NCBI RefSeq assembly: GCF_007483685.1
Contig: NZ_VMKN01000001.1
Coordinates: 1-64,000 of the forward strand
Reading direction: 5' to 3'
Source: Litoribacter populi
GTDB lineage: Bacteria; Bacteroidota; Bacteroidia; Cytophagales; Cyclobacteriaceae
Length of the DNA: 64,000 nucleotides
This document shows positions 42,829 through 51,909 of the stretch, piece after piece. The notes beneath the pieces were generated by a model. The model saw nothing but the letters and a program-made list of their open reading frames with translations, made no database searches and was not told the DNA's origin. Each line of letters opens with the position of its first letter. The first letter of the stretch is position 1. The position numbers were made by a program, and so were the translations under genes.

Positions 42829-45458
42829 TCTGAAATATTGTTTAAAACCTGCGTAATTACTAATGCCATAGTGGCAAGGCCAGACCCAATTGTAACCCAT
42901 GCTTGAGGTGGAATAGGAGCTCGATCAGGTTTTTCTGGAACAATGATCTCCGCCCCAGGCTCAATGCTTGGATAAAATTTTAATCCTAGGAAAGACCGTG
43001 TTCTTTGAACATCCCCATTTGCGTATACCACATAGGCCCGGGATCTCCTAGAGCTTTCTGTATACCCTCCAGCTCTTGAAATGTAATTCCTAAAGCTTCT
43101 GTTACTATCATACCGGGCAGTCGTTGGGTATAGCACTTCCCCTCTCATCCTGACGGTTTGAAGTTCCTTAGGTATACTTAATACGTCTCCTTCTTGTAAA
43201 ATCAAATCATACTTTGACCCAGGATTTTGGAGAATTTTCTCCAGCTCTATACCCACCAATTCAGTTTCTCTTATGGTAAGTTTGACAGAACTTGTGTCTG
43301 CACCATCTAGACCAGCATACCTATCTTCTATGAAGCCAAGATTTGCATCTGTATCCTCTTCCCTACGTTTATCTCTTTCTTCTCGGAGAACTTCTACCCT
43401 CCTCTCAAGTCTCTTTAGTAATTCCATTTCAGTTTCGGAATTGTCCACATTGTCTCCTCTATCAATATGATCCAATAAGGATTGAAGGTTTTTCAGTTTG
43501 CGTTCCTCTTCTTCCAACGTTTTATAAAATTCTGTCCTACGGATCAAAGTAGCTCCCTTTGGATAAGCAAACTGGTTCATTCCGCCTGCTCTCTTCAAAA
43601 CATCAGATATTCGCTCATCAATTTTCCCCAAAGCAAAATCACCGGGAAATAAAACTTCTCCCTCCACTTTAACCACTTTATCCCTTTGGAATCCAGGACT
43701 CTTTCTAATAAAGACATGATCAAAAGGCTGTAAAATAATACCAGCATCTTCTGGTCTCACATTCAAATCTCTATCGATTTCTATGGTGATGATTTCAGCA
43801 ATCTTTCCAGTACGGTCATTTTTCACCCTCCTAGCAATTTCAATGAAGGAATTGGATGCTGATTCTTTAAATCCTCTTGATTTCACCACCAAGTCACCCA
43901 CCGTCATATTATCCGCATACTGATAAACACCGGTTCTATTCACCTCTCCAGAAACCTGCACGTAGTATTCTTCCTTGATGTCGTAGATGGAAGCAATGTT
44001 CAATATATCCTCTCTTCTCAATGTAACATCACCAATCGAACCATCCATCACATGTTCCAAATCAATGGAGAGAATTTCCTGTTTGAAGTTTTCTTTGGTT
44101 CTATAAAGTGTGGCCCTGTTGGTAAATGCATCGCCTCTTAATCCTCCAGCTTTTTCTATTAAGTCTTTTAGGGTAAGACCTTCAGTCAATGCAAATTCCC
44201 CCGGACGGAACACTGCCCCAGAAACCTGAACCCTATTCTCAAACCTTTCCAAAATCTCACCCACTCTATATACATCTCCGTCACGGGGGGTGAAGGTGGC
44301 ATAAAAATCCGATCCTATATCGTCCACTTGCATTTCAGATCCGGTAGATCTTCTTACAGTCACTCTATTTTGAAACGCCCTATCTGAAAATCCTCCAGCA
44401 AATTCAATCAGGTCTTCTAGCGATTCATCAGGTTTAATTTCAAACAATCCAGGTCTGCGCACAGGTCCGTCAATTTCCACTCGTCTACGTACAGGTTGAA
44501 CAATCACCACATCATTATCGCGCAGCATGATATTGGAATCCTGTCCCCCTCTTACCAAAAAGTCGTAGATATCCACTTCTCCGATCATCTTGCTGTCTCT
44601 ATATACTTGCACATGTCTGAATGAACCATTCTCATTAGGTCCACCAGCCGCAAAAAGGCCATTAAACACGGATCCAAAAGAAGGCAAGTTATAAGTGCCA
44701 GGCTTTCTAAGTTCACCTACCATGGAAACTTTAATGGTACGGATGTTCCCCAACCTGATCTGCAGGAAAGTATTTGGATTTGAACCTCTAAGACCGCTAT
44801 AGATATTGGATAAAGAACTAGTCAGTCGAGATGTAGCCGCCTCCACAGAAAGTCCCCCAACTTGGACTGGCCCCACATTGGGAATAAAAACCCTGCCCTC
44901 AGGATTAACTGTCAGGTCATATTCCTGTTGGGATGCCCCGTACACATCTATTAAAAGTTGATCTCCCGCACCAATAGTATAGTTTTGAGGTGTGGGGATG
45001 TTCATGCTGGGATTAAAGGTTAATTCCCTGTTGTGGAACAGCGTGTAACCGAAAATCTTTTTCTGCTTTGGGGTAAGATCATAATAAGGGTCTGAGCGGC
45101 GAAGCGAATCAAATATGGCCTCCAACTCATCTACTTCCCCTTCAACCGTTCTGCTGTCTCTGCCTTGTATTCTCCTATCACCACGCTGTTGCTGACCTTG
45201 ATCCCCTCTCCTACCCGATCTCAATTCCTGAATTCTTTGGCGGAGTTTCCCCACTTCCTGGGGAGGCATTCCCCTCTCTTGCGCCATCTGGGGAATTTGC
45301 TGTTCGGTTATACCCTGTTGCTCCGCCCGTTTGATCAACTGCTCAATCTGCGCATCCGAAAGGTTATCGACTTTTACGTTTTGAATGTCCTGTAGGGACT
45401 GGGCATGCGCTATTACACTTACTAAAAAGAATAAGAGAAATAATGATAATTGTTTCAT
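42825..45458 (-). CDS. Polysaccharide export protein with multiple SLBB domains (Wza-like)
   Basis: The 877-residue protein has a signal peptide (about 1-20) and a Gln-rich helical stretch (25-110). A polysaccharide-export domain near 160-240 has Y-T-I-G-A-G-D-Q-L-L-I-D-V-Y-G, five or six SLBB repeats follow, and a single membrane helix near the C-terminus (about 852-872) precedes a short end. It is the outer-membrane conduit for the polymer and the first gene of the operon. It is less A+T-rich than the downstream genes. A 14-bp palindrome, CGTCAAGTTTGACG, lies 67 bp upstream and may be an operator. Confidence 0.9.
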   Translation of the reverse strand: MKQLSLFLLFFLVSVIAHAQSLQDIQNVKVDNLSDAQIEQLIKRAEQQGITEQQIPQMAQERGMPPQEVGKLRQRIQELRSGRRGDQGQQQRGDRRIQGRDSRTVEGEVDELEAIFDSLRRSDPYYDLTPKQKKIFGYTLFHNRELTFNPSMNIPTPQNYTIGAGDQLLIDVYGASQQEYDLTVNPEGRVFIPNVGPVQVGGLSVEAATSRLTSSLSNIYSGLRGSNPNTFLQIRLGNIRTIKVSMVGELRKPGTYNLPSFGSVFNGLFAAGGPNENGSFRHVQVYRDSKMIGEVDIYDFLVRGGQDSNIMLRDNDVVIVQPVRRRVEIDGPVRRPGLFEIKPDESLEDLIEFAGGFSDRAFQNRVTVRRSTGSEMQVDDIGSDFYATFTPRDGDVYRVGEILERFENRVQVSGAVFRPGEFALTEGLTLKDLIEKAGGLRGDAFTNRATLYRTKENFKQEILSIDLEHVMDGSIGDVTLRREDILNIASIYDIKEEYYVQVSGEVNRTGVYQYADNMTVGDLVVKSRGFKESASNSFIEIARRVKNDRTGKIAEIITIEIDRDLNVRPEDAGIILQPFDHVFIRKSPGFQRDKVVKVEGEVLFPGDFALGKIDERISDVLKRAGGMNQFAYPKGATLIRRTEFYKTLEEEERKLKNLQSLLDHIDRGDNVDNSETEMELLKRLERRVEVLREERDKRREEDTDANLGFIEDRYAGLDGADTSSVKLTIRETELVGIELEKILQNPGSKYDLILQEGDVLSIPKELQTVRMRGEVLYPTTARYDSNRSFRNYISRAGGYTESSRRSRAYVVYANGDVQRTRSFLGLKFYPSIEPGAEIIVPEKPDRAPIPPQAWVTIGSGLATMALVITQVLNNISE

Positions 45459-45524
45459 TTACTATTTATAGAGAAAACAGAAATGGATTTCTGTAGTTAT
45501 TTACTTGTTACTTAAAGCCTAACA

Positions 45525-45538
45525 CGTCAAGTTTGACG
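45525..45538. promoter_or_regulatory. Palindrome upstream of the exopolysaccharide operon
   Basis: CGTCAA-GT-TTGACG, perfect 6-bp arms, 67 bp upstream of the SLBB gene start. No promoter box could be fixed nearby. Confidence 0.35.
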
Positions 45539-46300
45539 ATTAAGTTACCTGCATTCACCAATAGGAAAACTAACCGCAAAGAAAAGAAAGAAATCCCAAA
45601 GTATGTTAAGCCTTTAGTTTTATTAACTTAATACGAATAGCCATCTCGGCTGTACTGCTCAGTTACTTCCAATTTTAACCGCGGAACTTGTCCTGCGATG
45701 CTTGCGGATCGGGAAGACGCAGACCCGCGAAGGCCTTTGTGCCCTTATTTTTTCTTTGTGGCCCTTGGTGCCTCTTTTATTGCCGCGATGAAGCCTTTGT
45801 GTAACTTCTTTTTAAACTTAGTGTCCTAGTGACCAATTTGTTTCCGTCCTGACATCCCCCCTACCCCCTTCGAAGGGGGAATTACTTAGAGTAGTGCCCT
45901 TAGTGCCCCATTTATCGCCGCGTCGGGGGAACTCTGCGAAACTCCATTTTGAACTCTGTGATACTCCGTGTCCCTTTTCACCAACATCGCACAGCTTCGC
46001 CCCGTCGGTCACAGCTTCAGCTGTCCTAGCAAGGTTAACGATTCAAGCAAAAATGTAGTATGGAGAATAGTTGCGCAGTAAAATTCCTGCAAATTTAACC
46101 ATAGTTATCCTAAATTGCAGGTTTGAAGCCGTTTATTTATATCCATGAGAAACTGACTCACAGCTAATTGCTTATCAGCTTTGCATTTAGCCTCTTCATA
46201 TACTGAAAAAAGCCGTTTGAAAGAAACCCACCCCAAATCACTTAAACTTTAAACCATAAGCCTTTAACCATTTTACTCGCACGTAATACCTAATTATTCC
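45539..46300. repeat. Repeat-rich gap upstream of the operon
   Basis: No gene is supported. It contains kindred fragments such as GTGCCCTTATTTTTTC, GTAACTTCTTTTTAAACTTA and GTGTCCTAGTGACC (45730-45835), a CCCCCT family unit (CATCCCCCCTACCCCCTTCG, 45851-45880), and TTAAACTTTAAACCATAAGC sequence toward 46260. Confidence 0.6.
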
Positions 46301-46308
46301 TATATTTG
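46301..46308 (+). promoter_or_regulatory. Promoter -7 element for the lipoprotein gene
   Basis: TATATTTG matches TAnnTTTG; the start codon is 33 bp downstream. A -33 TTTG box is not obvious. Confidence 0.5.
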
Positions 46309-46340
46309 TCGGTGTTATTTATCTAAGTACCTGAATCAAA

Positions 46341-46988
46341 ATGAAATCACTTAGTATTTTGGCCTTCGGCCTGGCTATAATGGCATTTTTCTCCTGCCAG
46401 CAAGAGTTATTAGAAGAACAGACCATTTACGTAAATGACTTTACCACCGGCAATCTTGAAGATTTTATTACCCAACGTGGTATAGACTTTTACAATGGGG
46501 ATTCGGTACTTGGGTTTTTCAACAACGAGGGTTTCAGCATGAAATTGAGAAATCTGCCCTCCCATAATATGGTAAGAGTTTCGATTGATTTATATTTACA
46601 CGATTCCTGGGATGGCAATTTCCAGGATCCGGGAGGACCGGATGTCTGGAAGATGTTTTTGGATGAGCAGGAGGTGTTGAACACCACCTTTTCCAATTCA
46701 CCTTGCGAAAGCGCTTATTGCCTTTATCAATCCTATCCTGAGAATTATGTGAGACAGTTTGTCCCCAAAACCGGGGTGGTAAGAGGCAATCTTCCGGGCA
46801 GGTGCCAATATGCGGGCATTCCCAACTGGACCAGCCATTACCGCATCAGCAAACTCATCTCCCACAACAACAGCACCCTCACCATCTCCTGCCTGGACGA
46901 ACTGGTCCAGTGGAATGCCGAGGACCAAAGATGTGATGAGAGCTGGTCAGTGAATAAAATTGAAGTGAGTGTGTTGAACGTAAGATAA
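46341..46988 (+). CDS. Hypothetical lipoprotein
   Basis: The 215-residue product has a lipoprotein signal (A-F-F-S-C19), then a mature domain with aromatic-rich strands and L-H-D-S-W-D-G-N and G-G-P-D-V-W-K-M-F motifs near 88-105, suggesting a beta-sandwich or lectin-like fold. Five further cysteines (C122, C127, C155, C194 and C208) may form disulfides. No defined family is recognised. It lies between the exopolysaccharide operon and the wzi genes, on the opposite strand to the operon. Confidence 0.6.
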   Translation: MKSLSILAFGLAIMAFFSCQQELLEEQTIYVNDFTTGNLEDFITQRGIDFYNGDSVLGFFNNEGFSMKLRNLPSHNMVRVSIDLYLHDSWDGNFQDPGGPDVWKMFLDEQEVLNTTFSNSPCESAYCLYQSYPENYVRQFVPKTGVVRGNLPGRCQYAGIPNWTSHYRISKLISHNNSTLTISCLDELVQWNAEDQRCDESWSVNKIEVSVLNVR

Positions 46989-47323
46989 CGATAACAATTC
47001 CCCCTTAGAAGGGGGGCAGGGGGGATGTCAAACGAAGATAATTGGTCACAAAGTCACACTAAGTTCGACACAAAGGAGTCGCACAAAGTAAAAGTAAATA
47101 GACCCGACAGTCACCAAGTAATCCCCCCGATGTTTAACTAGCCTCTTGGGAGGACACAAAAACGGAAAATTATAAACGAGGAATTAGGAATGTGATGAGA
47201 ATGAATTTTGAAAATTTAAACTTCGTGCGACTTCTTTAAAACTTCTTCGACTTAGTGACCTATTGAAAAATTTCGCTGCGGTCATTGCGTATTCTTTGCG
47301 CTCGCTGCGAGAAAACTTATAAT
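46989..47323. repeat. CCCCCTTAGAAG unit and kindred repeats
   Basis: The unit ATTCCCCCTTAGAAGGGGGGCAGGGGGGATGTC (46997-47029) is a hairpin-free copy of the family. After it come GTCACAAAGTCACACTAAGT and TCGCACAAAGT fragments and the TGCGACTTCTTTAAAACTTC unit (47225-47245). No gene is seen before 47324. Confidence 0.65.
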
Positions 47324-48952
47324 ATGAAACATTTACTAACAGGTTTCTTTATTTTTATCTGCATGGGCGCTTCGGCTCAAACCCTCCCCGTAGGCTTCCC
47401 CGTCCTGGAAGAGAGTCTACGCAGAGCGCAGCTATTAGGTGAACTGGATTCCACAGTTTCCTTTACCCTAAGACCCCTCAACCCACTGCAACTTACCTCC
47501 TACACTGATACCTACCAGGTCGGAAACTTAACCAGCAACGACTCCCTGTCTCAAAGCAAGCTCCAATACCGTTTTTGGAAAGAGCGCGGTCGCGTACAGC
47601 TTTTACCTTTTCAACTCCACACAGAATTCAATACCCACCACCCTTATCCTCAGGTGAATGGGCCAATGGTAGTAAACCGGGGAATTCAAACTTATACAAG
47701 CATTGGAGCTTATGCAGAAGTTGGACCATTAAGCATACAATTCCAGCCCGAACATATCTGGGCTCAAAACAGGCCATATGAAATAGGAAGATCAAAAAGC
47801 ATTTACACAGAATATTTGGAAAGATGGGGGGATAGCTCATATTCCACTGTTCTTTTGGGCCAGAGTAGCATACGCCTAAATGCAGGAGTCTTTTCCATAG
47901 GCGCTTCCAATGAAAACATCTGGTGGGGACCTGGCCAATTTAACAGCCTCATGTTTACCAACAACGCTTTCGGCTTCCAACATTTAACCTTAAACACAAG
48001 AAAGCCAGCCAAAACCTTCTTGGGGTCTTTTGAAGGACAATTATTAATTGGGCGGTTGGAAGGATCAGGAATTCCTCAAGCTAATATGCATAGGTTATTG
48101 GATGATTGGCGATACCTGAATGCCATCATGATTTCCTATCAACCCAAATGGATTCCGGGATTTACCATTGGTGGTACAAGAGTTTTTCAACAATATGATT
48201 CTTTTAGAGGTGATTCATTTGCAGACTATTTTCCAGTAATAAACCCATTTCAAAAAGTAGAAGCAGGTTTTGATATGGATGCTGAGGGAAGGGACCAGAA
48301 AGCTTCAGTTTTCTTGCGATATGCCATTCCTAAAGCTAAAACAGAAGTCTATTTTGAATATGGCCGTAGGGACCATGCTTATGACTGGAGGGAATTTGTC
48401 TCAAACCCAGAGCATGCAAGAGCCTATTTGATGGGTTTCACCAAGTTATTTAATCTTGAATCAGGAAACTTAATCCAAGTACGGGGTGAAATGCTTCAGC
48501 AGCAAGAATCTATTAATATTTTGGCTAGGTATCCAAATACAATTGGGGGTGGAAGTAATTGGGGAGGACACTGGCCAGTTTTTCATGGTATGACTAACCA
48601 AGGTCAATTAATCGGGCCAGGCATTGGTCCTAGCAGTAACATTCAAACTTTTGAAACCGCCTGGATTAGCGGAAATAAGAAGTTGGGTGTAAGATTGGAT
48701 AGGCTAAACAGGCATCAGGATATATATGTAAAGAACTTCAATGACGCCACCCAAAACGGTCGCTGGGTGGATTTGAACTTGGGGCTGTTGGCTGATTGGC
48801 AGTTTGGGAGGTTGTTTGTGAGTTCTCAATGGTTCTTCATCAACTCGCTGAATTACCAGTGGCGCCTGGATCCAAGCAGCACCCCCGAATTCCCGAAAGG
48901 AATGGATGTGTTCAACTTCCAAAGCACGATCCGGGCGGCTTACGTTTTCTAA
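47324..48952 (+). CDS. Capsule assembly Wzi family protein
   Basis: From ATG 47324 (MKHLLTGFFIFICMGASAQT, a signal peptide of about 19 residues) the protein is 542 residues and looks like an outer-membrane beta-barrel. Family marks are M-V-V-N-R-G-I-Q-T-Y near 109, L-G-Q-S-S-I-R-L, W-W-G-P-G, L-N-T-R-K-P and G-S-F-E-G-Q-L. Wzi binds capsular polysaccharide at the cell surface. A second homologue follows at 49632; the two share this motif set and about one-third of residues by eye. An ATG at 47285 would add 13 residues before the signal and is rejected. Confidence 0.88.
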   Translation: MKHLLTGFFIFICMGASAQTLPVGFPVLEESLRRAQLLGELDSTVSFTLRPLNPLQLTSYTDTYQVGNLTSNDSLSQSKLQYRFWKERGRVQLLPFQLHTEFNTHHPYPQVNGPMVVNRGIQTYTSIGAYAEVGPLSIQFQPEHIWAQNRPYEIGRSKSIYTEYLERWGDSSYSTVLLGQSSIRLNAGVFSIGASNENIWWGPGQFNSLMFTNNAFGFQHLTLNTRKPAKTFLGSFEGQLLIGRLEGSGIPQANMHRLLDDWRYLNAIMISYQPKWIPGFTIGGTRVFQQYDSFRGDSFADYFPVINPFQKVEAGFDMDAEGRDQKASVFLRYAIPKAKTEVYFEYGRRDHAYDWREFVSNPEHARAYLMGFTKLFNLESGNLIQVRGEMLQQQESINILARYPNTIGGGSNWGGHWPVFHGMTNQGQLIGPGIGPSSNIQTFETAWISGNKKLGVRLDRLNRHQDIYVKNFNDATQNGRWVDLNLGLLADWQFGRLFVSSQWFFINSLNYQWRLDPSSTPEFPKGMDVFNFQSTIRAAYVF

Positions 48953-49475
48953 AGAGGTCACTAAGTCGCACTAAGTTAAAAAGAAGTCGCAAAAAGAAAA
49001 GGACACTAAGGACACGAAGAAAAAATAAGGGCACGAAGGAAAACCTCGACACGGACCCAACGTCGTCACCTCGACTGGAGCTTGTGCGGAATGCTTGCCC
49101 GCCGGGGCGGGAAGAGGTCTAGAAGCTTCGCACACTTGTCCCGAGGAGCTTTTCGCGGATCGGGAAAGAAAAAGGGCACAATGGCCACGAAGAAAAAGAA
49201 GGACACAAAGAAAGGCACGGCCTCGATGCAGAAGTAAAGGGACACAGAGTAAATAAACTCACACAAATACCCACAGGTGGAATCTGTGTAAATCTGTGCA
49301 ATCCGTGGTGAGTTATAAAGACAAATGCGGGCACGAAGGGCACAATGGAAAAAGGTGTTGCAATGTCGCACTCTTCTCCTGAGTAGCGCAGCGGATCGGG
49401 AAAGTCCTAGACACGGCGAGATTATCTTTTTGGCAGGAAGGCTAAAAGAGACGATAAAATGAGAAATGGGCGCTC
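48953..49475. repeat. Repeat-rich gap between the two wzi genes
   Basis: No gene is supported. It contains several AAGTCGCAC, GGGCACGAAG and AAAAGGACAC stretches, and a TCCCGA (49139-49144) to TCGGGA (49160-49165) stem-loop in a GACACTTGTCCC...AAAGAAAAAGG context, a host sequence quite different from other copies. Confidence 0.6.
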
Positions 49476-49552
49476 AGTGCTCAGCGCTCCGTGCTCCGTG
49501 CTCAGTGCTCCGTGCTCAGTGCTCAGTGCTCCGTGCTCAGCGCCCAGTGCTT
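49476..49552. repeat. AGTGCTC/CGTGCTC heptamer array, eleven units
   Basis: Eleven consecutive 7-bp units, alternating AGTGCTC and CGTGCTC with few substitutions. Only the first base and a few others vary between units. Same heptamer as at 2670-2711. Confidence 0.88.
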
Positions 49553-49631
49553 CGTGAGACCACCGGCTGGCAACCTTCAGTTTTAAACCTTAACCCCTAA
49601 ACAATGCCGCAGGCATGATAACCAAATACGC
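49553..49631. repeat. Gap ending with ATGCCGCAGGCAT unit
   Basis: TTTTAAACCTTAACCCCTAAACAATGCCGCAGGCATGATAACC contains the ATGCCGCAGGCAT hairpin within the TTAAACC flanks; the same unit precedes the DegT gene at 51822-51865. No gene is seen. Confidence 0.6.
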
Positions 49632-51317
49632 ATGAAAAGATTACTACATATACTTTTAATTTCATTCGCACTGCTCCCCTTAACGGGATGGGGGCAGACG
49701 GTTCCGATGGGGACGCCGCTGATGGAGGAGTATCTGCGGAGACAGCAGCTGCTGGGCAAGCTGGATCCTAGCGTTTCCTTCAATATCCGCCCCCTCTCCC
49801 CTCGCGAAGCATTTGGGTTTGAAAGTGCGGTGGACCTGGACTCCACCTTTACGGCTGGGGAAGAATCGGAATACCACAAACCCCTTGGCACCAAAGGCAG
49901 GATGGTCATGATGCCGGCCGTGGTAAGAAGCCAGTTCAACTCCAATTATGCCTTTGGTAACAACGACGGCCCCATGATCCCCAACCGTGGACTTCAAACA
50001 CATATTAGTCTGGGTGTCTATGCCGAGTATGGAAGATTCAGCCTTCAGGTACAGCCCGACCTGATCCATGCCCAAAACCGAGATTATCAGGGCTTCCCGG
50101 AAGAACACTGGGGCAGCACCTGGCAGGAATACTACGATTTTCTCAACATGATCGACCAGCCCGAACGGTTTGGTAACGGTCCCTATACCATGTTCTTCCT
50201 GGGCCAATCCAGCTTAAGGTTCAACATGGAGCACCTATCTTTTGGTATCAGTTCCGAGAGTCTGTGGTGGGGCCCAAGCAAAAGGCACTCCCTGATGATG
50301 AGCAACAATGCCCCGGGATTTTTGCATTTGACTCTGAATACCAGGAAGCCCTTCCAAACTGCCATAGGTTCTTTCGAAGGACAGGTGATTGCAGGCCGAT
50401 TGGAGTCTTCGAACTTCTTGCCCCCAAACCATCAATTATCCGAGAGATACCAAATGCTTTACCATCCCAAGCGGGATGATGAGTGGCGTTACCTGGCCGG
50501 CATAATCGTGAGCTACCAACCCAAATGGGTTCCTGGTCTTTCTCTTGGTTACAGCTCTGTCTCCCAAATGTACTGGAACGACATGGACCGCTTCAGCGAT
50601 TTCCTCCCAATATTCAACGGAGACAAGCGGGCCAGATCTGTAAACAGTCCAGCCGTAGACCGCCGCCATCAGATGAGCAATGGCTTTTTCAGATGGATGA
50701 TGCCTGAGGGACATTTTGAATTCTACGGCGAGTACGGTAGCACCGGAAACAGTAAGCGTCTAAGGGAGTTTATTGTCAATCCGGACGAGGGAAGGGCGTT
50801 TACATTGGGCTTTGTCAACCTCCACCCACTGAGTAAAAAAGACCAGTTTCTACAGGTGCATATGGAAATGACCCTCACGGGGCAGACCGTCCGTCGTGGT
50901 ATCAGGGAGATGAACAGTTGGTACACCCACCCCCATGTGAGGCATGGCTATACCCACCACGGCCAAGTACTGGGCGCCGGAAATGGTACAGGCTCAAACA
51001 CCTTCTTCGGGGAACTTAGCTGGATCAAGAACTTCAACCGTATAGGTTTCCAACTCGAGCATATCACCTATAACAATGATTTCTATTACAAGCGTTTCGA
51101 AATCATCAAGGATTTCAGAAGAAAATACGTGGACATTGTTCCCTCCTTGGTTGCCGACTGGAGATTTGGAAATGTATTGCTATCCTCCCGCTTCCAATAC
51201 GTAAACACCCTCAACTACAAATGGTACCTAGAAAACGACCCCGACTTCTACATGACCCCGGGACTGGACAGAAAGAACTTTGTAGCGAATGTGGGAGTGG
51301 CGTATATATTTAAATAA
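49632..51317 (+). CDS. Capsule assembly Wzi family protein, second copy
   Basis: The 561-residue protein has a signal peptide (MKRLLHILLISFALLPLTGWGQ) and family marks as in the upstream gene: P-M-I-P-N-R-G-L-Q-T near 116, L-G-Q-S-S-L-R-F, W-W-G-P-S-K-R-H-S-L, L-N-T-R-K-P-F-Q, S-F-E-G-Q-V. It forms an outer-membrane barrel that holds capsular polymer. A copy of its last 42 codons is present at 61044-61168, far away, so its 3' end has been duplicated. It is more G+C-rich than its paralogue. Confidence 0.88.
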   Translation: MKRLLHILLISFALLPLTGWGQTVPMGTPLMEEYLRRQQLLGKLDPSVSFNIRPLSPREAFGFESAVDLDSTFTAGEESEYHKPLGTKGRMVMMPAVVRSQFNSNYAFGNNDGPMIPNRGLQTHISLGVYAEYGRFSLQVQPDLIHAQNRDYQGFPEEHWGSTWQEYYDFLNMIDQPERFGNGPYTMFFLGQSSLRFNMEHLSFGISSESLWWGPSKRHSLMMSNNAPGFLHLTLNTRKPFQTAIGSFEGQVIAGRLESSNFLPPNHQLSERYQMLYHPKRDDEWRYLAGIIVSYQPKWVPGLSLGYSSVSQMYWNDMDRFSDFLPIFNGDKRARSVNSPAVDRRHQMSNGFFRWMMPEGHFEFYGEYGSTGNSKRLREFIVNPDEGRAFTLGFVNLHPLSKKDQFLQVHMEMTLTGQTVRRGIREMNSWYTHPHVRHGYTHHGQVLGAGNGTGSNTFFGELSWIKNFNRIGFQLEHITYNNDFYYKRFEIIKDFRRKYVDIVPSLVADWRFGNVLLSSRFQYVNTLNYKWYLENDPDFYMTPGLDRKNFVANVGVAYIFK

Positions 51318-51909
51318 CCACGGAACCAAATCCCCCTTGGAAGGGGGCAGGGGGGATGTAGTCACGTACTAAAATAGTCACTAAGAAAAGGTCTATCCCT
51401 CATCTCCAAACGTAAGTAAGCCCCTGCTGGGCGACAAGGTAGAACCCTGACAACTATCGTCAAGAGGAGATACAAACCGACCGCAGGGAGTGTTTGTCTC
51501 CTCTTGACGAACAACAATGACAACACTGACAACCACGTAACCGACGTGGCAACAACGTTATGCCAAGTCTCTGACTTGCGCATCCTGAGTCGAGAGTCTC
51601 TGACTCGGGCAGATGAGAAAGTCATTTTTAAGCGCTATAACAGAACCCTGACAACTATCGTCAAGAGGAGATACAAACCGACCGCAGGGAGTGTTTGCCT
51701 CCTCTTGACGAACAACAATGACAACACTGACAACCACGTAACCGACGTGGCAAACAATTGGGTACAAGGGGGAGGTAAAAGGAACATGAAGAGCCCGAAG
51801 GGTGGCACCTGGCAACCTTCATTTTTAAACCTTAAACCTTAAACAATGCCGCAGGCATGATAACCATGGCGAAGCTCCTTAATCCGTTAATCCCATCAAC
51901 CATTAAACC
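51318..51909. repeat. Two copies of a GACAAC-family unit 201 bp apart
   Basis: Bases 51441-51552 and 51642-51753 are nearly identical. Each has AGAACCCTGACAACTA, a 13-bp stem CGTCAAGAGGAGA...TCTCCTCTTGACG, AACAACAATGACAACACTG, and a CCACGTAACCGACGTGG hairpin. Between them, 51556-51583 is the reverse complement of the GATGCGCAAGTCAGAGACTT sequence at 61013-61040. A CCCCCTTGGAAG unit (51332-51360) precedes. No gene is seen. Confidence 0.75.

Noticed and set aside
42829-42900. Upstream extension of the ABC transporter gene
   Set aside because: It would lie wholly inside the SLBB gene and encodes no family sequence; the ATGA-overlapping start at 42828 is better.
49476-49552. CRISPR-like or coding repeat
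   Set aside because: Seven-base units without spacers; period not compatible with a reading frame of known repeats.
49680-50207. Long antisense frame in the second wzi gene (175 codons)
   Set aside because: Antisense shadow of a G+C-rich gene; the plus-strand frame has signal peptide and Wzi motifs.
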